Source of the DNA: Sphingomonadaceae bacterium
Lineage (GTDB): Bacteria > Pseudomonadota > Alphaproteobacteria > Sphingomonadales > Sphingomonadaceae
Assembly: GCA_947453945.1 (NCBI GenBank)
Contig: CANGJB010000014.1
Span: 1 to 63,090, forward strand
Reading direction: 5' to 3'
Length of the DNA: 63,090 nt
How positions within the stretch are numbered: the first letter of the stretch is position 1; each line of letters starts with the position of its first letter. Both the position numbers and the translations under genes were made by a program. Positions 1 through 8,216 of this stretch are shown in pieces. Below the pieces are notes generated by a model. That model was not told the DNA's origin. It ran no database searches and saw only the letters and a program-made list of their open reading frames with translations.

Positions 1-1
1 C

Positions 2-184
2 GTGGAGACGACCGCGATGGGCGCGGCGTTCCTTGCCGGGCTGGCGACTGGCGTGTGGAACGATCTGGCCGCGCTTGAGGCAACCTGGGCTTCGGACCGG
101 CGGTTCGATCCAACGATGGATGCCGATCTGCGCAACGGCCTTGTTGCTGGGTGGCACAAGGCGGTGGACCGAGCGCTGCTATAG
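2..184 (+). CDS. glpK: Glycerol kinase, C-terminal end (partial at window edge)
   Basis: This is the last 60 residues of a larger gene that begins outside the window. The peptide opens with ETTAMGAAFLAGLATGVW, the conserved segment of FGGY-family glycerol kinases close to the C-terminus (usually ETTALGAAYLAGLAVGFW), and ends in the helical tail usual for GlpK. Glycerol kinase phosphorylates glycerol with ATP to sn-glycerol 3-phosphate in the cytoplasm. The stop codon overlaps the stop region of the convergent MocA-like gene by six bases. The catalytic part cannot be checked here, so another FGGY kinase is possible, but the ETTA motif favours glycerol kinase. Confidence 0.8.
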   Translation: METTAMGAAFLAGLATGVWNDLAALEATWASDRRFDPTMDADLRNGLVAGWHKAVDRALL

Positions 185-763
185 GCGCTGCGCCGCGCGG
201 GCGAGATCCTCGGGCCGATCAATATCGAGCGCAAGCTGCGGATCGAGCGCCACGGTGGGCGCCCGCTTGAGCCGAACCGCGCCGCCGCGATCGCCGTCTA
301 GAGCGGTGAGGGCTGCGAAGTGCGCGGCGCCGAAGATCGCTGGGGGCATGGACACACCATCTGCCACGGTTGCGATGCGGTCGCCGTCAAAGCCGCTAAC
401 CAGCGCGCGGATATGCTCGGGCGGCACGAACGGCATGTCTGCAAGCGCAACGAGCACGGCGCGCGCGCCGCCGGCCTGCGCTGCCGCCACGCCCAGCGCA
501 AGCGAGCGCGCCTGCGGCGCGCCGGGCGGATCAAGCTGCACAGGTTCATAGCCAAGCGCGACAAGATCGGGCACTTGCGCGCCGATCACCGCGTAGCGCG
601 CCGCAAACGGCAGCCCGGCGAGCATTTCGGCAGCATGGAGCGCCAGCGGCTTGCCGTGGAGGGGCGCGATCAGCTTCGGGCCGCCAAAGCGCGCAGATTG
701 TCCGCCGGCGAGCAGGACAAGTGCGAGCCCGGCGAAGGCTTTTTCAGGTGCGGGTGGGGACAT
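179..763 (-). CDS. mocA: MocA-like molybdenum cofactor cytidylyltransferase
   Basis: A 194-residue protein of the MobA-like NTP transferase family. The N-terminal nucleotide-binding motif LAGGQSARFGGPK is at about residues 17-30, and ALADMPFV at about 107-114 supplies the metal-binding Asp. MocA proteins transfer CMP from CTP to molybdopterin, giving the MCD cofactor used by xanthine-dehydrogenase-family enzymes. Its start lies 20 bases inside the end of xdhC, so the two are translationally linked. The context suits maturation of the molybdenum dehydrogenase at 7743-10396, which is of the MCD-using type. A MobA (GMP-adding) role is less likely next to xdhC. Confidence 0.8.
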   Translation of the reverse strand: MSPPAPEKAFAGLALVLLAGGQSARFGGPKLIAPLHGKPLALHAAEMLAGLPFAARYAVIGAQVPDLVALGYEPVQLDPPGAPQARSLALGVAAAQAGGARAVLVALADMPFVPPEHIRALVSGFDGDRIATVADGVSMPPAIFGAAHFAALTALDGDRGGAVRLKRAPTVALDPQLALDIDRPEDLARAAQRL

Positions 764-1724
764 GCGCGGCGGGATCGTGTCCCACCAGCCCCGGTGCGCG
801 GCGGCGCCAGCCCGCTATGCCGGCGCAGGCCTGATAGTCCTGCACCAGTTCGGCCAGTATCGAGAGCGCCAGCGTGGCCGGATCGCGCGTGGCAGGGATG
901 AGGCCAATGCCGCCGCGCAGCGCATCGCGCCGGTCTTGCGGAACGCCCAGCACGCGCAGACCGGCAAGCCGCGCGCGGTGCGTGCGCGCACTGCCCACTG
1001 CGCCGTGGTAGAACCCATCTTGCGCCAGCGCGTGCGGCAGAAGGTGCTCTTCCCAATCGTGATCATGAAACAGGAAAACGAAGGCCGTCCAAGGATCGCC
1101 GGCGAGCGCGGGCAGGACGGTTCGCGTGGTGAGTTGGGTCACGCCGGGCTCGGCCGCCGCACGATGGTCGTCTGCAGGCGCATAGGCATCGACGAGAATG
1201 CCGAAAGCGCGGGCGAGGCGCACGAGCGCGGTAAGATCCTCGCCATGGCCAAGCGTGACGAGCCGAAGCGGCGGGGCATAGTTGCGCTGGAAGCCGCCTG
1301 CATCTGGCGCGTTGGAGTATGCAGCGCCATCCTCGCTCAGGCGCAGGGCTGCGGCCTTGCGCTGATCGAGCAGGGCCAGCACCCGCGCGATGGCTGCGGG
1401 ATCGGGGCGGGGGGTGAACAGGAGATCGATGCCGCCGCCGCACGGCAGGCGGATGTCGAGATAGGGCGAGCCCACGCCATAGCGGATAGTGCGGCCTCGG
1501 TTCTTTGCCAGGACGTCCTGCGCTTCTGCGATCACAGCGGCTTCGATGCAGCCGCCCGAAAACGAACCTGCGCTCCGGCCATCGGCGAGCACCGCCATCT
1601 GCGTGCCGATCCCGCGCGAGGATGCACCTTCTATACCCGTCAGCGTGACAAGCACACCTTCGATCCCGGCTTCTGCGCCAGTGGCGAGCAGGCCGAGAAT
1701 GCTGGTGTCATCATGCGCGATCAT
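744..1724 (-). CDS. xdhC: XdhC/CoxI family molybdenum cofactor insertion protein
   Basis: A 326-residue protein with the XdhC N-terminal domain: TLTGIEGASSRGIGTQMAV, then GSFSGGCIEAAV, whose Cys is the conserved XdhC cysteine, and LPCGGGIDLLF. A Rossmann-like C-terminal XdhC_C domain follows (LVTLGHGEDLTALVRLA). XdhC proteins bind molybdopterin cofactor, help its sulfuration and insert it into xanthine-dehydrogenase-family apoenzymes in the cytoplasm. I chose the ATG at 1724 because it forms an ATGA overlap with the stop of the cytochrome c gene; a longer in-frame start exists at 1772 but lies inside that gene. With mocA next, this is a maturation pair for the divergent molybdenum dehydrogenase. 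Confidence 0.85.
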   Translation of the reverse strand: MIAHDDTSILGLLATGAEAGIEGVLVTLTGIEGASSRGIGTQMAVLADGRSAGSFSGGCIEAAVIAEAQDVLAKNRGRTIRYGVGSPYLDIRLPCGGGIDLLFTPRPDPAAIARVLALLDQRKAAALRLSEDGAAYSNAPDAGGFQRNYAPPLRLVTLGHGEDLTALVRLARAFGILVDAYAPADDHRAAAEPGVTQLTTRTVLPALAGDPWTAFVFLFHDHDWEEHLLPHALAQDGFYHGAVGSARTHRARLAGLRVLGVPQDRRDALRGGIGLIPATRDPATLALSILAELVQDYQACAGIAGWRRRAPGLVGHDPAAHVPTRT

Positions 1725-2260
1725 TGGGCTGAGCCGGGGTACTGCAGACGGAGCGAGGCAGGTGCCCGGCACTTGTGGATTGCATCGTTGGCGAGGCGCA
1801 GACGTTCGGCCTTGAGCGACACGCTGGTGAGCGCGAACTGACGCTCATGCGCGACTTCTTCGGCAGTGAACGGCTTGGTCCCGGCGGGCGCGCTCTTGCC
1901 GCCCAGCACGAAGACCACATAGTTCATGAGGTCGGCAAGCTGGTGGTTATCGGTCAGGCGGCTGTGCGCAACATTGGGGAGGCGCAGAAGATAGGCGCGC
2001 GATTCCGGCGTGCACATGAACCAGCCGACGCGGTCCTTGATCTCCGGCAGATGCGCCGGAACGGTGCTGCCGCGCACGCCGTGGCATCCGGCGCACTGCT
2101 CGATGAAATCGCTTTGCGCGAGTTCGGGGTCTTCCATCATCGGCCGGACCGCCTCGGGGATATCGGGCGAATGATTGTCCGGCTCGGCCGCGTGCAGGGC
2201 GGGGAGCGTGAGCGCGCCCAGCAACGTGGCGGCGGCAATCAGGCTTGCGCGGATCGTCAT
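1721..2260 (-). CDS. Periplasmic monohaem cytochrome c
   Basis: A 179-residue exported protein with an N-terminal signal peptide (hydrophobic LIAAATLLGALTLPALHA) and one haem c motif, CAGCH, at about residue 57. The start at 2260 is preceded by an AGGGAG ribosome site; a longer frame reaches 2323 but lacks a clean leader. It lies directly downstream of the amine dehydrogenase light chain. In the aromatic amine dehydrogenase (aau) cluster of Alcaligenes faecalis a small monohaem cytochrome occupies the same place. It may accept electrons from the TTQ enzyme. Since the same transcript encodes XdhC and MocA, it could also serve the molybdenum dehydrogenase; this is inference. Confidence 0.8.
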   Translation of the reverse strand: MTIRASLIAAATLLGALTLPALHAAEPDNHSPDIPEAVRPMMEDPELAQSDFIEQCAGCHGVRGSTVPAHLPEIKDRVGWFMCTPESRAYLLRLPNVAHSRLTDNHQLADLMNYVVFVLGGKSAPAGTKPFTAEEVAHERQFALTSVSLKAERLRLANDAIHKCRAPASLRLQYPGSAQ

Positions 2261-2330
2261 GCGCTCCCTTATAGACCGGTCCGCCTCGCCCTGAAAGCCC
2301 CGCCGCGAAAACCGCCGCCGCATGCCCTGC

Positions 2331-2873
2331 TCAGGCCGTGCCGACGAGCACCGCAGTCGAGCAGTGGTACTCCATGCTGGTCGTGCCGAAGCACCAGATC
2401 ACATCGTTGTTGAGCTGCGGCACATAGAGCTGCGTCTCGCGGTCCGTGCCGTCGCAATCGCACTTGTTGCAGTAGGCCTTGCCGCAGCAATCGCGGTACG
2501 CAATCAGATAAGCGCGGCCGTCATCAGGATTGATGCAGGTGCCGACCCACGAGACGGGCGAGTGCTCTGCGCCCGGCGGGCAGCGATTGACCGCGCCGCC
2601 GCAGCACGAGCACAAGGAACCGTCGATCGCGCAATAGCGCCAGTAGGTGCACTTCGTATCGTCGGCGCTCTGCGCGTTGCGGGCGAAATTGGTCTTCGCC
2701 TCAGGCGAACGATCGGGCTTCGCGGCATTGGCGCGGCTGACGGGCAGCAGCGGGAATGCGGGCGCGGCAACGAGCGCGAGGCCGAGCCGGGAGAGGATGC
2801 TGCGGCGCGAGGTGCGGCCGGCAAAGCGGCGGAGCAGCTTCTCGCCCATGGCGTCGGGATTGAAGGTCTTCAT
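2331..2873 (-). CDS. mauA: TTQ amine dehydrogenase light (beta) chain precursor
   Basis: A 180-residue precursor of the small subunit of a tryptophan tryptophylquinone amine dehydrogenase. It begins with a long twin-arginine leader (SRRSILSRLGLALVAAPAF), as in MauA/AauA. The mature part is rich in cysteine (CAIDGSLCSCCGG, RDCCGKAYCNKC), matching the disulfide-laced beta subunit. The two cofactor tryptophans are present, in SPVSWVGTC and in NDVIWCFG. The enzyme oxidises primary amines to aldehyde and ammonia in the periplasm. Substrate cannot be fixed from sequence. Gene order and lack of mauG/mauF here fit an aromatic amine dehydrogenase (AauA) better than methylamine dehydrogenase. Confidence 0.92.
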   Translation of the reverse strand: MKTFNPDAMGEKLLRRFAGRTSRRSILSRLGLALVAAPAFPLLPVSRANAAKPDRSPEAKTNFARNAQSADDTKCTYWRYCAIDGSLCSCCGGAVNRCPPGAEHSPVSWVGTCINPDDGRAYLIAYRDCCGKAYCNKCDCDGTDRETQLYVPQLNNDVIWCFGTTSMEYHCSTAVLVGTA

Positions 2874-2928
2874 GAGCTTGTCCCCTGTAATGCGCTGGAA
2901 CCGTATGGATAGGATGGAAGGCGGTTGA

Positions 2929-3531
2929 TCAGTTAGCCACGGCTTTGAGTTTGCCGATGTAGTCCTGAACAGAACCGATGCCCATTTCGTGGGCGATGAC
3001 GAGGCTTTCGAGGTGTTCCCGGCTGTTGACGAGGCCCTTCGAGAGGATGGTGCCGTGCTCGTCCATCAGGACGGCGTATGGCAGCTTGGCCACTTCGTAG
3101 GCCTGGCCGACTTCGGGACCATTGATGAACTGGTAGCCGGCAAGGCCTTGCTGGGTGATCATCTCGCGCTGCGCCGCCACGTCGTCATCGCCGACGAAGA
3201 TCAGCTGGACGCGCTCATCGCGTGCGAAGGACTTGGCCATCGGGATGAGGTTCTTGCACAGCGGGCAAGAAGGCGAAACGAACATGAGGAGCCGCAGCGG
3301 CACGCCATGGAGGTGGCCGCCGACCGTGGTTGCCGCGCCTTCGAGGGTGGTCGCAGGGATCGCGGCGGCGCTGCTACCGACGACCGGGCCGGCGGCTGTG
3401 GTGAGCGCACCGGCAGGGGCCACGCGCATGTGCAGCACGCCGACCTGGCGGGCGAGCGCGAGAACGGCCACGCCGAGGAGGAGGATGACGACCCACGACA
3501 GGACCGTCGAGACGAGCAGGGAAAGCAGCAT
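2929..3531 (-). CDS. mauD: MauD, thioredoxin-like maturation protein for the amine dehydrogenase light chain
   Basis: A 200-residue protein with one N-terminal membrane anchor (about residues 5-27) and a periplasmic thioredoxin-like domain carrying a CPLC redox motif in FVSPSCPLCKNLIP. MauD/AauD is needed for folding and disulfide formation in the light chain, which has six intrachain disulfides. It sits between mauE (three bases upstream) and mauA, the standard E-D-A order. Without MauD and MauE the light chain is degraded in studied methylotrophs. Confidence 0.9.
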   Translation of the reverse strand: MLLSLLVSTVLSWVVILLLGVAVLALARQVGVLHMRVAPAGALTTAAGPVVGSSAAAIPATTLEGAATTVGGHLHGVPLRLLMFVSPSCPLCKNLIPMAKSFARDERVQLIFVGDDDVAAQREMITQQGLAGYQFINGPEVGQAYEVAKLPYAVLMDEHGTILSKGLVNSREHLESLVIAHEMGIGSVQDYIGKLKAVAN

Positions 3532-3534
3532 CGA

Positions 3535-4107
3535 TTACCTCCGCGAGGTGGCCAGCGGCGATGCCGCAAGCGCCCCGATGGCGTTGAAAAGCTGGACGAT
3601 AACAAAGACGGCAAGGCCGCCTGCGAGTGCGATGGCAAGGTCCGCCGTAGTCGCGGCGGGCGATGCCATCGGGACAAGACGCGGCACCAACAGCGCGGCA
3701 AGCACGAGATTGCGGCCGACAAGCAGCCAGCTGAGCGGTTGACGCAGCTGCGACCGGCCGCAGCCGCAATCAATCTCGCGCCGACCACGCGTGATGTTGA
3801 TCCCCATGGCCGCGGCAAACGCCACCAGCAGAACAGCTGCAGCGGCGGCGGCCAGCCAGTGACCGGCCAGCAGGAGCGCTGCGCCCACGGCCAGTTCGGC
3901 CGGAGGAAGCAGCAAGGCAGCCGGGCCGACAAGCCCTGAGGGAAGCAGGCGGTAGTTCGCGATCACCCCGGACAGCAGTTCGCGGTGCTGCAGCTTGGCA
4001 AGCGCGGCCTGCAGGAACACGAGCCCGACGCCCATGGCTCCCGCACGGCCGAGTAGGCCGAGCCCGGCTCCGCTAAACATCGCCAGAGTGATCGAGCCGT
4101 TGTCCAC
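3535..4107 (-). CDS. mauE: MauE, membrane protein for amine dehydrogenase light chain maturation
   Basis: An integral membrane protein of about 190 residues with four or five hydrophobic segments of the DoxX/MauE type. It carries the conserved REIDCGCGRSQL motif, in which the paired cysteines are typical of MauE. It acts with MauD in export or disulfide formation of the light chain. The reading frame runs far upstream inside the heavy-chain gene. I chose GTG at 4107, directly after the heavy-chain stop; ATG at 4080 is a plausible alternative giving about 181 residues. Neither start has a strong ribosome site, so translation is probably coupled to the heavy-chain gene. Confidence 0.88.
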   Translation of the reverse strand: MDNGSITLAMFSGAGLGLLGRAGAMGVGLVFLQAALAKLQHRELLSGVIANYRLLPSGLVGPAALLLPPAELAVGAALLLAGHWLAAAAAAVLLVAFAAAMGINITRGRREIDCGCGRSQLRQPLSWLLVGRNLVLAALLVPRLVPMASPAATTADLAIALAGGLAVFVIVQLFNAIGALAASPLATSRR

Positions 4108-4109
4108 TA

Positions 4110-5303
4110 TCAGGGCTCGAGCGTCCGCAGCACGCCGCCGCCTGATTTCTCGAGCTTGAACTTCTCCGCGCCGGTCTTCGCATCGAGGATCAGCAGAGTG
4201 CCACCTTCGGTGCTCAGCACAAGTTTGGCATTGGCTTCCTGGGTGACTGTGACGGAGTTGGCCGCTTCTTCGAGAGGGATGCGCTTGATCACCTTCTTGG
4301 CGGCAACATCCAGTTCCCAGATTTCGGTGCCCGGGGCCTTGTGTGTCCAATATTCGCCCATGTGCATGAGGACGAAGGCGTGGCCGGTGGCAAGGTGATA
4401 GGCAAGGCCCTGCCGCGCGCCGGGGTACCAGTGGACATCGAGCGGCTTGGTATCGGCGGGCGAAACCCCGGCCGCAGTCTGGATCGAGAACGGCTCGGAG
4501 ATGGTCGGCGTGGCACCGAGCTTGGCGGTGTAGACCTGGCCGGTATAAGTCAGGAACACGGCCTGCTGCTTAGCCCCATCGTAGCCGAAGTTATCGAAGA
4601 TCGGATCATTCGTGGCAGAGAAGAACGGCGCAGAGCGCGTTATCTCGGGCTTGGCCGCCGCAGTCTTGACCGTGGCGAGCGAGCCGTCCGAGCAGAGCGC
4701 GGAGAAGCCCACACCGGTGACGGGCATGAGGCTGGCGCAACCGGGCAGCTCGATCTTCTTGACGAACTTGCCCTTGGCGAGATCAACCACATTGACCGAC
4801 GAAGCCGGATCGAGGTTGTAGACATAGGCAGTCTTGCCAGCGTCAGCGATCACGAAGTTGTACTTGCGGCCGCCGATGAGGATACGGCCGGGCATCGTGA
4901 TCTCGGTCTTGAGCTTAAGCGTGGCGGCATCATAGACCGTGATCATGTCCTGCCGCGTGCCGCGCCAGCCCTTGGTCCAGATGCTTTCGGAAACGTAGTA
5001 AGCCTTACCGGCAGGATCGAGCGCGAGATCCGAGAGCGTGGACGCCTCCACCATGCCGAGCATCTTGCCGGTATCGGTATCGTAAATCGAATTGCCGGAA
5101 ACGACGAAGCCGCGCTCAACGAATACCCAGCTCGGCTTGGGCGCAGACAGCGTCACGGCCTCAAGCTCGGGATCGGGCTGGAGCGGATCGGCGGCGCTCG
5201 CTGCGCCAGCAGTGCCCAGCAGAGCCAGCGCGCAGACTGCTGCGGCAGTGTGCCTGGCCTTTGCGGAGAGCGATGATTTGCCCTGAACCTTCATCATCTT
5301 CAT
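4110..5303 (-). CDS. mauB: TTQ amine dehydrogenase heavy (alpha) chain
   Basis: A 397-residue precursor of the large subunit of a methylamine/aromatic amine dehydrogenase. It has a Sec signal peptide (hydrophobic AAAVCALALLGTAGAASA) and a seven-bladed beta-propeller fold suggested by repeated blade edges such as KAYYVSESIWTKGWRGTRQD. Family-typical segments include DVHWYPGARQGLAYH and VLMHMGEYWTHKAPGTEIWE. Two heavy chains with two light chains form the periplasmic enzyme. It is the first structural gene of the B-E-D-A-cytochrome array, with a 160-base leader that probably holds its own promoter. Confidence 0.92.
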   Translation of the reverse strand: MKMMKVQGKSSLSAKARHTAAAVCALALLGTAGAASAADPLQPDPELEAVTLSAPKPSWVFVERGFVVSGNSIYDTDTGKMLGMVEASTLSDLALDPAGKAYYVSESIWTKGWRGTRQDMITVYDAATLKLKTEITMPGRILIGGRKYNFVIADAGKTAYVYNLDPASSVNVVDLAKGKFVKKIELPGCASLMPVTGVGFSALCSDGSLATVKTAAAKPEITRSAPFFSATNDPIFDNFGYDGAKQQAVFLTYTGQVYTAKLGATPTISEPFSIQTAAGVSPADTKPLDVHWYPGARQGLAYHLATGHAFVLMHMGEYWTHKAPGTEIWELDVAAKKVIKRIPLEEAANSVTVTQEANAKLVLSTEGGTLLILDAKTGAEKFKLEKSGGGVLRTLEP

Positions 5304-5438
5304 CTGGCCTGGCCCCTTTCGCCTGAAACGCCTGAACCCTTGAGCTTCGCCAACCTGATCGACTGTTGCCCGATCCTGACATGCACCTTGCGGTACAAGT
5401 GGCGGGCGATCAAGCCGCTCCGTTGTGCGGTTGCGAGA

Positions 5439-5467
5439 AAGTTTGACGGATGTCCAGTTTTAGTCAA
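5439..5467 (-). promoter_or_regulatory. Candidate promoter / inverted repeat ahead of the amine dehydrogenase genes
   Basis: On the minus strand, TTGACT (5462-5467) is followed after 17 bases by AAACTT (5439-5444), which could be -35 and weak -10 boxes. The same stretch has TTGAC and GTCAA arms (5443-5447 and 5463-5467) on the plus strand, so it may also be a regulator site. It overlaps the last codon of the MFS gene. The -10 box is poor, so this is tentative. Confidence 0.25.
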
Positions 5468-6693
5468 GCGGTTTGTCGCCCATTCTTGATCGATCCAGTG
5501 GACAGAACGTTTTCGTGCCCGAAGGCTAGGCCGGTTGACAATCGGCTTGCCGTTGCCGCCGCGGCAATCACGCATGCCAAAATTCCTATTGCACCTGCGA
5601 AAAGGGCGCCGCGGCCAATGCCCGCAATCAGGGCCGAACCGATCAGCGGGCCGGCGATCATGCCCATGCTGTGCGTGCACGCCACGAAAGTGCGAAAGCG
5701 CGAATCATGGCTCGCTGCCGTGGCGAGGGCCGAGCAGCGCACGATCAGGGCGGTCGAACCAATGTTCAGGGCGATGATCGCGGCGGTGAAAGCAAGTCCG
5801 GCACCGGGCGTGGTCATGATCAAGGGGGAGGCAATAAGCCCTGCGCCGATCAGGGCCGTGAGCGGAAGCGGCACGACAATGCGTTCACGCATCACCGCGA
5901 TGGCGGTGATTGCGCCGGCCAGCGAGCCGAGCGCCACCGCCTGACCGATCGTGCGCTCGCCGATCCCGGCAGCAGCGGCCAGTGCGCCGGAAAAGCTCCA
6001 CACCAGCATCGTCGCCGTGATCACAGCGAATGTCGCGCCGGCGAGTGCCCAGCCCGCAGCCGGCACGCGTTCCATTGCTCGGGGAAGCTGCGCCATTGCC
6101 CCTCGCGCATGGTCATCACCGCAGGCAAGAAGCGCGGAAGCAGCCAGCGCGGGCGCAAGCGCCAGGACAGCCAGCGCGGCGGCGGGGCCGCGCGCTTCGG
6201 CGAGCGCGGGCAGGGCAGCTGAAACCAGCGTTGCCAGCAACAATTGCAGCAGGAACATGCCGGCATAGGCCGAGCTGGGGCGGCGGGCAGCGCAGCGCGC
6301 CATGGCATGCGCAAAGACCATGCCCATGGCCGCGCCATAGAGGCCGCGCAGCGCGAGCAGGAGCGCAAGGCTGCCCGCCGCAGGTGTCAGCAGGCTGGCG
6401 AGGACCGCGAGCGAGGCGACGCCGGGCACCACACGAGCGCTCAAACGGTGGCCGAAACGCCAGATGCCGAGGCTGCCGAGCGCAGCGCCCGCCTGCGTTG
6501 TGGCCACAATGAGGCCGTGGGCGGCCATCGGCACCCCGCTGGCCGACGAAAGCAGGGTCAGGAACACGGGATCGATCGCGGGCTGAAGGCATCCGAGCGC
6601 GGCGGCAAGCATGGCCGCGCTTTCCGCCACGGCCAGCGAGGCCCGGCGGGCGGGCCCTGGCATGGGCGCAGAGGATGATACGGCCTCAGGCAT
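5464..6693 (-). CDS. Major facilitator superfamily transporter
   Basis: A 409-residue very hydrophobic protein with about twelve membrane segments, the length and composition of an MFS transporter. It has an Ala/Gly-rich first half, a short cytoplasmic loop after segment six (LLACGDDHARGAMAQLPRAMERVP) and a second half of six segments. I chose ATG at 6693 (MPEAVSS); the frame extends to 6840 but the extra residues are charged and not membrane-like. It lies between the TetR gene and the amine dehydrogenase heavy chain on the same strand, so it may import the amine or export a toxic intermediate. No substrate can be read from sequence. Confidence 0.75.
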   Translation of the reverse strand: MPEAVSSSAPMPGPARRASLAVAESAAMLAAALGCLQPAIDPVFLTLLSSASGVPMAAHGLIVATTQAGAALGSLGIWRFGHRLSARVVPGVASLAVLASLLTPAAGSLALLLALRGLYGAAMGMVFAHAMARCAARRPSSAYAGMFLLQLLLATLVSAALPALAEARGPAAALAVLALAPALAASALLACGDDHARGAMAQLPRAMERVPAAGWALAGATFAVITATMLVWSFSGALAAAAGIGERTIGQAVALGSLAGAITAIAVMRERIVVPLPLTALIGAGLIASPLIMTTPGAGLAFTAAIIALNIGSTALIVRCSALATAASHDSRFRTFVACTHSMGMIAGPLIGSALIAGIGRGALFAGAIGILACVIAAAATASRLSTGLAFGHENVLSTGSIKNGRQTA

Positions 6694-6710
6694 GACGCAG
6701 TCTCGCACAG

Positions 6711-6729
6711 CGGACGCGTGGTGCGTCCG
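6711..6729. promoter_or_regulatory. Perfect 7-5-7 inverted repeat upstream of the MFS gene
   Basis: CGGACGC and GCGTCCG flank a five-base spacer 18-36 bases upstream of the MFS start codon. This is a natural place for a TetR-type operator, and the tetR gene is immediately upstream. A second small GC palindrome (6771-6784) lies nearby. Either could also be an RNA hairpin; nothing shows binding. Confidence 0.35.
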
Positions 6730-6796
6730 TTCCGGTTCAGTGCTCGTTCCTGCGTGCGGTCTTGCATCGACCCCCATTTGGGGGCCCTGCGCGACC

Positions 6797-7501
6797 TTAT
6801 GGCTTGTGTGCAATCTGCTGCGGCGTGATCGACTTGGCAAGCATTACGAGCGCTTCCTCGGCAATCGCGGTGATCTGCCCTATCTTCTCGGCCCAGGGTT
6901 TACCGAAGCCGAGGAATGGCGTCGCGCCCTCCATCGAGGCGCTGATGTAGAGCGCCACGGTCTGCACTTCGTCAGGTGACAGCGCAGGATTGAGCTGAGC
7001 AACCACTTCGCCGATGAAATCGTGCACCCGCTGGTAAAATGCGCGTACCCGATCGGCCACGAAGTCATTGTGGTTGGCCAAGGCCCAAAGCTCGGTGAAG
7101 AGGCGAGTGGTTCGCTTGCCTGCAATGTCATCAAGGCACAACCTGATCATCAGCCTGAGGCGGTCCTCTGGCGAGAGGTTGGGGCGGCGCACATCGCTTT
7201 CGAGCAGCTTGTCATAGCTGTCGAGCAGTTCGTCCAGCATGATCTTGATCAGCATTTCCTTGCGCGGGAAATGGTAGCTGACATTGCCGACCTTCATGCC
7301 GCTGGCCGTAGCAATGCGGCGGATGGTGAAAGCACTGGCGCCTTCCTCTATCAGCACATCGTGCGCGGCCTTGAGTATGGTGTCGACCGTCTCGGTACCG
7401 CGGGCGTAAGTGCCGGGGCGGGGACCCGAACTTTTCGCCTCGGCATTCTCCGGGTCGGCGACGCGCAGGTCGTGCACAAGCGTGGAAGCACTGCCAGTCA
7501 T
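6797..7501 (-). CDS. TetR family transcriptional regulator
   Basis: A protein of about 234 residues with a TetR-type helix-turn-helix near the N-terminus (FTIRRIATASGMKVGNVSYH, ending in the family's YHF signature) and a helical ligand-binding C-terminal part. I took ATG at 7501 (MTGSAST); an upstream in-frame ATG at 7552 would add 17 residues. It heads the minus-strand amine dehydrogenase array and diverges from the molybdenum dehydrogenase genes, so it is well placed to control both directions from the 7502-7742 gap. A ligand such as the amine or aldehyde is conceivable but not shown. Confidence 0.85.
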   Translation of the reverse strand: MTGSASTLVHDLRVADPENAEAKSSGPRPGTYARGTETVDTILKAAHDVLIEEGASAFTIRRIATASGMKVGNVSYHFPRKEMLIKIMLDELLDSYDKLLESDVRRPNLSPEDRLRLMIRLCLDDIAGKRTTRLFTELWALANHNDFVADRVRAFYQRVHDFIGEVVAQLNPALSPDEVQTVALYISASMEGATPFLGFGKPWAEKIGQITAIAEEALVMLAKSITPQQIAHKP

Positions 7502-7742
7502 GACCCCGGCGTACCACGCGGGCCGCCCTGTCGCCAGCCTGCCTTCCGGCAAATCGCGCTTGACGGAATCTTGAAGTTTGTACAGAATTTAAGCCGCTAA
7601 GATAAGATACTGAAAACGCATTAGTATTACCCAGTCCTTCGCCGATTGATACCATGCTGTATATAGCGCGAAACAGGGCCTGATTTTTTCCACATCTGCC
7701 GGTCCGGTGCGCATGGTGCCCGGGCTGATCGAAAGGACCGCA

Positions 7743-8216
7743 ATGGCGATCTCGCTGACCGTTAACCGCAAGCCCCGCACCGTGGATGTTGAGCCGGACA
7801 AGCCCTTGCTGTGGGTGCTGCGCGAGGATCTCGGCATGCCGGGCACAAAGTTCGGCTGCGGCGCTGGCCTGTGCGGGGCCTGCACCGTGATCCTGAACGG
7901 GGAAGCGGTGCGTTCGTGCCAGACGTCGCTGGCCGATGCCGCCGGCAAGGACATCGTGACGATCGAGGGCGTTGCCGCATCGCCGGTGGGTGCCAAGGTG
8001 GTCGAGGCGTGGACCGCGCTGGACGTGCCGCAGTGCGGCTATTGCCAGGCAGGGCAGATCATGTCGGCCACCGCACTGCTCACTGCAACGCCCAAGCCGA
8101 CACCGGGCGAAACAACCGCTTTCATGGCTGGCAACGTTTGCCGCTGCGCGACCTACCTGCGCATTCAGAAGGCCATTGCGGAAGCCAGCAAGGCCATTGC
8201 GGGAGCTTCGGCATGA
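7743..8216 (+). CDS. 2Fe-2S subunit of a molybdenum dehydrogenase (IorA-like)
   Basis: A 157-residue small subunit of a xanthine-oxidase-family dehydrogenase. The plant-type [2Fe-2S] cluster is marked by [12 protein letters not shown] at about 37-48 with a later Cys in VRSCQTSL. The second cluster domain has [11 protein letters not shown] and [15 protein letters not shown]. It passes electrons from the molybdenum centre to an acceptor such as cytochrome c. ATG at 7743 is preceded by GAAAGGACC; an in-frame start at 7707 is less likely. The stop overlaps the next start as ATGA. IorA, the isoquinoline 1-oxidoreductase small subunit, and periplasmic aldehyde dehydrogenase small subunits are the nearest named types. 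Confidence 0.88.
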   Translation: MAISLTVNRKPRTVDVEPDKPLLWVLREDLGMPGTKFGCGAGLCGACTVILNGEAVRSCQTSLADAAGKDIVTIEGVAASPVGAKVVEAWTALDVPQCGYCQAGQIMSATALLTATPKPTPGETTAFMAGNVCRCATYLRIQKAIAEASKAIAGASA

